Under the pieces are notes generated by a model. That model was not told the origin of the DNA, did no database searches, and saw nothing but the letters and a program-made list of their open reading frames with translations. A program made the translations under genes and the position numbers. A stretch of DNA of 8,331 bases from NCBI GenBank assembly GCA_947464585.1, contig CANHYS010000063.1, positions 1 to 8,331 of the forward strand. The letters run 5' to 3'. This stretch comes from Planctomycetaceae bacterium. GTDB lineage: Bacteria > Planctomycetota > Planctomycetia > Pirellulales > UBA1268. Shown here one piece after another: positions 5,217 through 8,331 of the stretch; the first letter of the stretch is position 1, and each line of letters starts with the position of its first letter.

Positions 5217-7688
5217 ATGAAACGCACTTTCCTCCACGCCCTGTCGCAGTTCGGGCTTGCCTGCCTGGCGGCCCTCGTCTTGCCTGCGGGCAACGGTCGC
5301 GCCGCCACGCCGGACTCCCACCCCGGCGGCATGCCTGATGCCTTCCTGCAGCAGCACTGCCTCCGCTGCCACGACGCCAAGACGCAGGAGGGTCAGTTGC
5401 GGATCGACACGCTCTCCCGCGACTTCGCCTCGCTCTCGGCCGCCGCGAAATGGGCCGAGGTGATGACGCGGATCAATGCCGGCGAGATGCCACCCGAGGA
5501 GGAGCCGCGGCCGACCGTCGACGAGATCGCCGCGGTCGTCGGCTGGATCTCCGGCCGGATCGAGGCGGGCGAGGCGGCGCGGATGGCCGCCCGCGGGCCC
5601 GTCGCCAGCTACCGGCTCAGCCGCGAGGAGTATGCCCATACGATCGACGACCTGCTCGGCATCCGTGTCGACCCGACAGTCGCCGGCGGGCTCCTCGAGG
5701 ATTCCCGCTGGCACGGCTTCGAACGCGTCGGGGCGGTGCTCACGCTCGCGCCGGCCCATGTCGAGCGGTATCTCAAGATGGCGGACGACGTGCTCGAACT
5801 CGCCTTCCCCGAAAAGGAGCCCACGCCCACCAAGCGACGGATCGACGCGCACCACATCATCAAGGCCCACCAGCCGCCGGACAAGAAAGAGGTGCCGGCG
5901 GAACGGCTCGCCAAGATCGGCCTCACCCCCGACCAGCTGCGGATTCCGCTCTGGCCAGGGGTGCCCGGCGTGCCGTTGTGGCAGGACTGGTGGTGGGGCG
6001 CCCGGCAGCCGGGCGTGTGGCGCGGCCGATTGCAGCTCAGCGGCATGCCCGGGCTCGACGGCCGTGCACCCCACGCCACGGTGATGGAAACCCGAGGCCA
6101 GCGGACGGTCTTCGACCAGGACATCATCGCAGCCGAGGACAAGCCGATCATCGTGGAGATTGAACGGGACGAATCGGCGGGCGACATCCTCATCAAGAAC
6201 GAGGTCCACGGCGCGCTCGAGCCGCATTTCAGCAACGCCACGCGTTATAGCTTTGGCAGCCTGTTCACGAGTTCGCGAAACACGCAGCTGATGAGCCCAT
6301 ACGGCTTCAAGCTGACGACCGAGGACGGCCGGGCGCTCGTGCCCCTGCTGCTCGTCGATTGGGTCGAGTGGGAGGGGCCCCTCGTCTCCGATGCGCAGCG
6401 ACTGGTGAGGAAGAATTTCTATCCTGCCACGCTCGACGACCCCGAGCAGATCCGCGACTGCCTGCACCGCTTCGCCGAGCAGGCCTGGCGACGGCCGGTG
6501 GCCGATGCGGAGATCGCCCCCTATGTGACGCTGGCCTCTGCCGAGCGGGCGGCGGGCGAGAAGCCGCGGAAAGCGTATCTCTCGGCGATGGCCGCCGTCC
6601 TCGCCTCCAAGAATTTCTATTTCCTCGAGGAGGGATCGGCGACCGAGCGCCGCGACCGCGTCACCGACCACGAGCTGGCCAGCCGGCTCTCCTACTTGCT
6701 CTGGAGCTCGCTGCCCGACGAGCCGCTCTTCGCCGCCGCCCGCGGCGGCCGGCTGCACGAACGGGCCGTGCTCGCCGAGCAGTTCACGCGGATGCAGAGT
6801 GATCCGAAGTTTGACCGCTTTATGAAGGAATTCCCGCGGCAGTGGCTGCAGTTGCACCGCGTGGGGATGTTTCCGCCCGACGTCAAGCTCTACCCGCAGT
6901 ACGACCGCTGGCTCGAGAAGAGCATGGTGCTCGAGACCGTGGCCACGTTTCGCCAGATGGTGGAGGAGAACCTGCCTTTGCGGGAGCTCTTCGACAGCAA
7001 CTGGACGATGATCAATCCGCGGCTGGCCGAGCACTACGGCCTCCAGCCGCCCGCGACCGGCGACTTCACGAAGGTGACGCTCCGGCCCGAGGACCACCGC
7101 GGCGGTCTCTTGACGCAGGCGGCGGTGCTCTCCCTCTCCTCGGATGGCACACGTCACCGGCCGGTGCATCGGGGCGTGTGGGTGTCGGAGGCGATCTTCG
7201 GCACCACGCCGCCGCCGCCGCCGCCCAACGTGGAGCCGCTGCCGGCGACGAAGGCCGATGCCGAGAAGGCGACGGTGCGGAGCCAACTGGCCGCCCACTC
7301 GACCAATGCCGCCTGCGCCGCCTGCCATCGCAAAATCGATCCGCTCGGCCTGGCCTTCGACAACTACGATGCGATCGGCCGCTGGCGGACGCACGAAAAG
7401 CTCACGGTGGGCAAGGGGGCCGACCCGGCGGTGGACGCCTCGGGCGTGCTGCCCGACGGACGCTCCTTCGACGGCCCGGAGGCCTTCAAGAAGCTGCTCG
7501 CGGCCGACGTCGACCGGGTCGCCGAGGCGTTCGTCGGCAGCCTCGCGACCTACGCGCTGCGGCGGACGATGACGATCGACGACCATGACGAGATCCGGGC
7601 GATCGTCGCGAAGGCTAAGACCGACGACTACCGGATGCGAACACTGTTCGAGACGTTCATTCTTTCCGACCTGTTTCAGAAACGCTGA
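5217..7688 (+). CDS. Planctomycete multi-domain c-type cytochrome protein (PSCyt1-DUF1587-1595-1592-1588-1585)
   Basis: A complete 823-residue exported protein. A Sec signal peptide occupies about residues 1-30 (MKRTFLHALSQFGLACLAALVL, ending near GRAA). A cytochrome c-type motif, CLRCH, is at 48-52 in a PSCyt1-like domain. DUF1587 starts near Y132 (YRLSREEYAHTIDDLLG). A DUF1595 segment lies around residue 419 (FAEQAWRRPV), and DUF1592 spans about 484-612 (DHELASRLSYLLWSSLPDEPLF). DUF1588 starts near 624 (HRGGLLTQAAVLSLSSDGT), includes six prolines at 665-670, and leads to a second heme-type motif CAACH at 700-704 followed by RKIDPLGLAFDNYDAIGRWR. DUF1585 ends in SDLFQKR. Two CxxCH motifs imply up to two covalently bound hemes, attached after export. 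ATG 5217 is preferred over TTG 5199, which lies inside the upstream motif and would spoil the signal peptide. A DUF1552 gene follows after 8 bp. The periplasmic redox role is inferred; substrate and partner are unknown. Confidence 0.95.
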   Translation: MKRTFLHALSQFGLACLAALVLPAGNGRAATPDSHPGGMPDAFLQQHCLRCHDAKTQEGQLRIDTLSRDFASLSAAAKWAEVMTRINAGEMPPEEEPRPTVDEIAAVVGWISGRIEAGEAARMAARGPVASYRLSREEYAHTIDDLLGIRVDPTVAGGLLEDSRWHGFERVGAVLTLAPAHVERYLKMADDVLELAFPEKEPTPTKRRIDAHHIIKAHQPPDKKEVPAERLAKIGLTPDQLRIPLWPGVPGVPLWQDWWWGARQPGVWRGRLQLSGMPGLDGRAPHATVMETRGQRTVFDQDIIAAEDKPIIVEIERDESAGDILIKNEVHGALEPHFSNATRYSFGSLFTSSRNTQLMSPYGFKLTTEDGRALVPLLLVDWVEWEGPLVSDAQRLVRKNFYPATLDDPEQIRDCLHRFAEQAWRRPVADAEIAPYVTLASAERAAGEKPRKAYLSAMAAVLASKNFYFLEEGSATERRDRVTDHELASRLSYLLWSSLPDEPLFAAARGGRLHERAVLAEQFTRMQSDPKFDRFMKEFPRQWLQLHRVGMFPPDVKLYPQYDRWLEKSMVLETVATFRQMVEENLPLRELFDSNWTMINPRLAEHYGLQPPATGDFTKVTLRPEDHRGGLLTQAAVLSLSSDGTRHRPVHRGVWVSEAIFGTTPPPPPPNVEPLPATKADAEKATVRSQLAAHSTNAACAACHRKIDPLGLAFDNYDAIGRWRTHEKLTVGKGADPAVDASGVLPDGRSFDGPEAFKKLLAADVDRVAEAFVGSLATYALRRTMTIDDHDEIRAIVAKAKTDDYRMRTLFETFILSDLFQKR

Positions 7689-7690
7689 GG
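7687..7690 (+). promoter_or_regulatory. Shine-Dalgarno site for the second DUF1552 gene
   Basis: GAGG overlaps the last two bases of the preceding TGA stop and lies six bases before ATG 7697. This is typical of translational coupling in a tight operon. Confidence 0.6.
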
Positions 7691-7696
7691 TGCCCC

Positions 7697-8331
7697 ATGC
7701 ACGTGCTCTCCTCCACGCCCCGCATCAGTCGCCGCCACGTGCTCCGGGGGCTCGGTGTGTCGCTCGCCCTGCCGATGCTCGAATGCATGCGGTCGGGGGC
7801 GGCGGGCATCTCGGCCACCGCCCGGGCCGCCGAGGCGGGAAAACGGATCGCCCGCAGTGTCTTCATCTATCTGCCCAACGGCGTGAACAACTGGGACTGG
7901 CAGATCCGGGAGGCCGGCCGCGGCTACAAGCTGTCGAAGTCGCTGGCCGTGCTCGAGAAGCACCGGGAGATGATCACGCCGATCAGCGGACTCCACCATC
8001 CCCACGCCCTCGGCCATCACCACGGCTGCCAGGGCGTCTGGCTGACCGGGGCGAAGGTCGGCGATGGTGTGCGCAACACGATCTCGGTCGATCAGCTGAT
8101 GGCCGGCCACACGGCGAAGCAGACCCGCTATGCCTCGCTCGAACTGGCGGCCGAGGGGAGCCTCTCGGTCAACGCCGACGGCGTGGGCCTGCCCTCGGAG
8201 CGGAACCTGGCGGTCGCCTTCAACGGACTGTTCTCGGAGCCGAAGGATGGAATCGCGGCCCAGCGGCGGCGGCTCAATCGCAAGGAGAGCATCCTCGACG
8301 TGGTGCTCGAGGAGGCCCAGGGCCTCGATCG
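7697..8331 (+). CDS. DUF1552 (HxxSHH) Tat-exported protein, module 2, 5' part only
   Basis: The frame is open from ATG 7697 through the window end without a stop, giving the first 211 residues. The N-terminus MHVLSSTPRISRRHVLRGLGVSLALPMLE carries a twin-arginine signal (SRRHVLR at residues 11-17) almost parallel to that of the protein at 632-1951. Shared family landmarks are SGLHHPHALGHHHG, a WLTGAK segment, RNTISVDQ, and GVGLPSERNLAVAFNGLF. The catalytic-looking HxxSHH motif of the family lies beyond the window, so it cannot be checked here. The protein is a diverged paralogue of the first DUF1552 protein rather than a recent copy. It is probably co-transcribed with the cytochrome gene ending 8 bp upstream. 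Both partners act outside the cytoplasm but use different export routes, Sec for the cytochrome and Tat here. The function is unknown. Confidence 0.94.
   Translation, partial: MHVLSSTPRISRRHVLRGLGVSLALPMLECMRSGAAGISATARAAEAGKRIARSVFIYLPNGVNNWDWQIREAGRGYKLSKSLAVLEKHREMITPISGLHHPHALGHHHGCQGVWLTGAKVGDGVRNTISVDQLMAGHTAKQTRYASLELAAEGSLSVNADGVGLPSERNLAVAFNGLFSEPKDGIAAQRRRLNRKESILDVVLEEAQGLD

Noticed and set aside
7209..7226. (CCG)5CCC trinucleotide run as a possible slippage or phase-variation tract
   Set aside because: It stays in frame as six prolines in a link that is proline-rich throughout this family. Loss or gain of a unit would not shift the frame.
5028..7586. Very long antisense open frame (852 codons) opposite the second cytochrome gene
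   Set aside because: Its product is low-complexity Arg/His/Gly/Val-rich with no domain signature, as expected from the reverse strand of a GC-rich gene. The + strand protein has complete recognisable domains.
1..8331. CRISPR arrays, tRNA or rRNA genes, insertion sequences, toxin-antitoxin or defence genes
   Set aside because: No regularly spaced repeats, cloverleaf-like sequences, transposase motifs or terminal inverted repeats were seen on either strand.

Overview
The window looks like a chromosomal stretch from a GC-rich member of the Planctomycetes (Pirellulales-like, by inference). All supportable genes lie on the + strand. They belong to families that are expanded in that phylum: DUF1587/1595/1592/1588/1585 'planctomycete cytochrome' proteins, Tat-exported DUF1552 (HxxSHH) proteins, and a DUF1559 pilin-like protein followed by a small lipoprotein with a carboxypeptidase-regulatory-like fold. 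No RNA gene, CRISPR array, insertion sequence or phage gene is visible.

Layout. (1) At 1-608 is the 3' end of a multi-domain c-type cytochrome protein, followed 23 bp later by a DUF1552 gene (632-1951). (2) At 2016-3302 is a single uncharacterised exported protein with what look like repeated beta-rich modules. (3) At 3462-4649 is a DUF1559 gene with a leader of about 110 bases, followed by a small lipoprotein gene (4687-5118). (4) At 5217-7688 is a complete second multi-domain cytochrome protein, followed 8 bp later by a second DUF1552 gene (7697 to beyond the window end). The window therefore carries two head-to-tail cytochrome/DUF1552 modules enclosing an unknown exported protein and a DUF1559/lipoprotein pair.

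Every encoded protein whose N-terminus is in the window is predicted to leave the cytoplasm: Sec for the cytochrome and the unknown protein, Tat for both DUF1552 proteins, a prepilin-type leader for DUF1559, and a lipobox for the small protein. The cytochrome and DUF1552 partners probably act together in the periplasm, but the biochemical role of these families is not established.

The most notable signal is non-coding. The three intergenic gaps at 1961-2009, 3311-3354 and 5165-5211 all carry the same two-part motif: GTGACGWSTTTTCGSGGC, then 15-20 bases, then GCCGATRCTA. In two of the three the right half ends only 5-6 bases before the start codon and no Shine-Dalgarno sequence is present, which suggests leaderless transcripts from a shared promoter or operator. 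The motif is absent from the short intra-operon gaps, so it divides the window into four transcription units and links three of them in one probable regulon. Two of the longest open frames begin inside this motif (3312 and 5199), so automatic start calls there are probably wrong.
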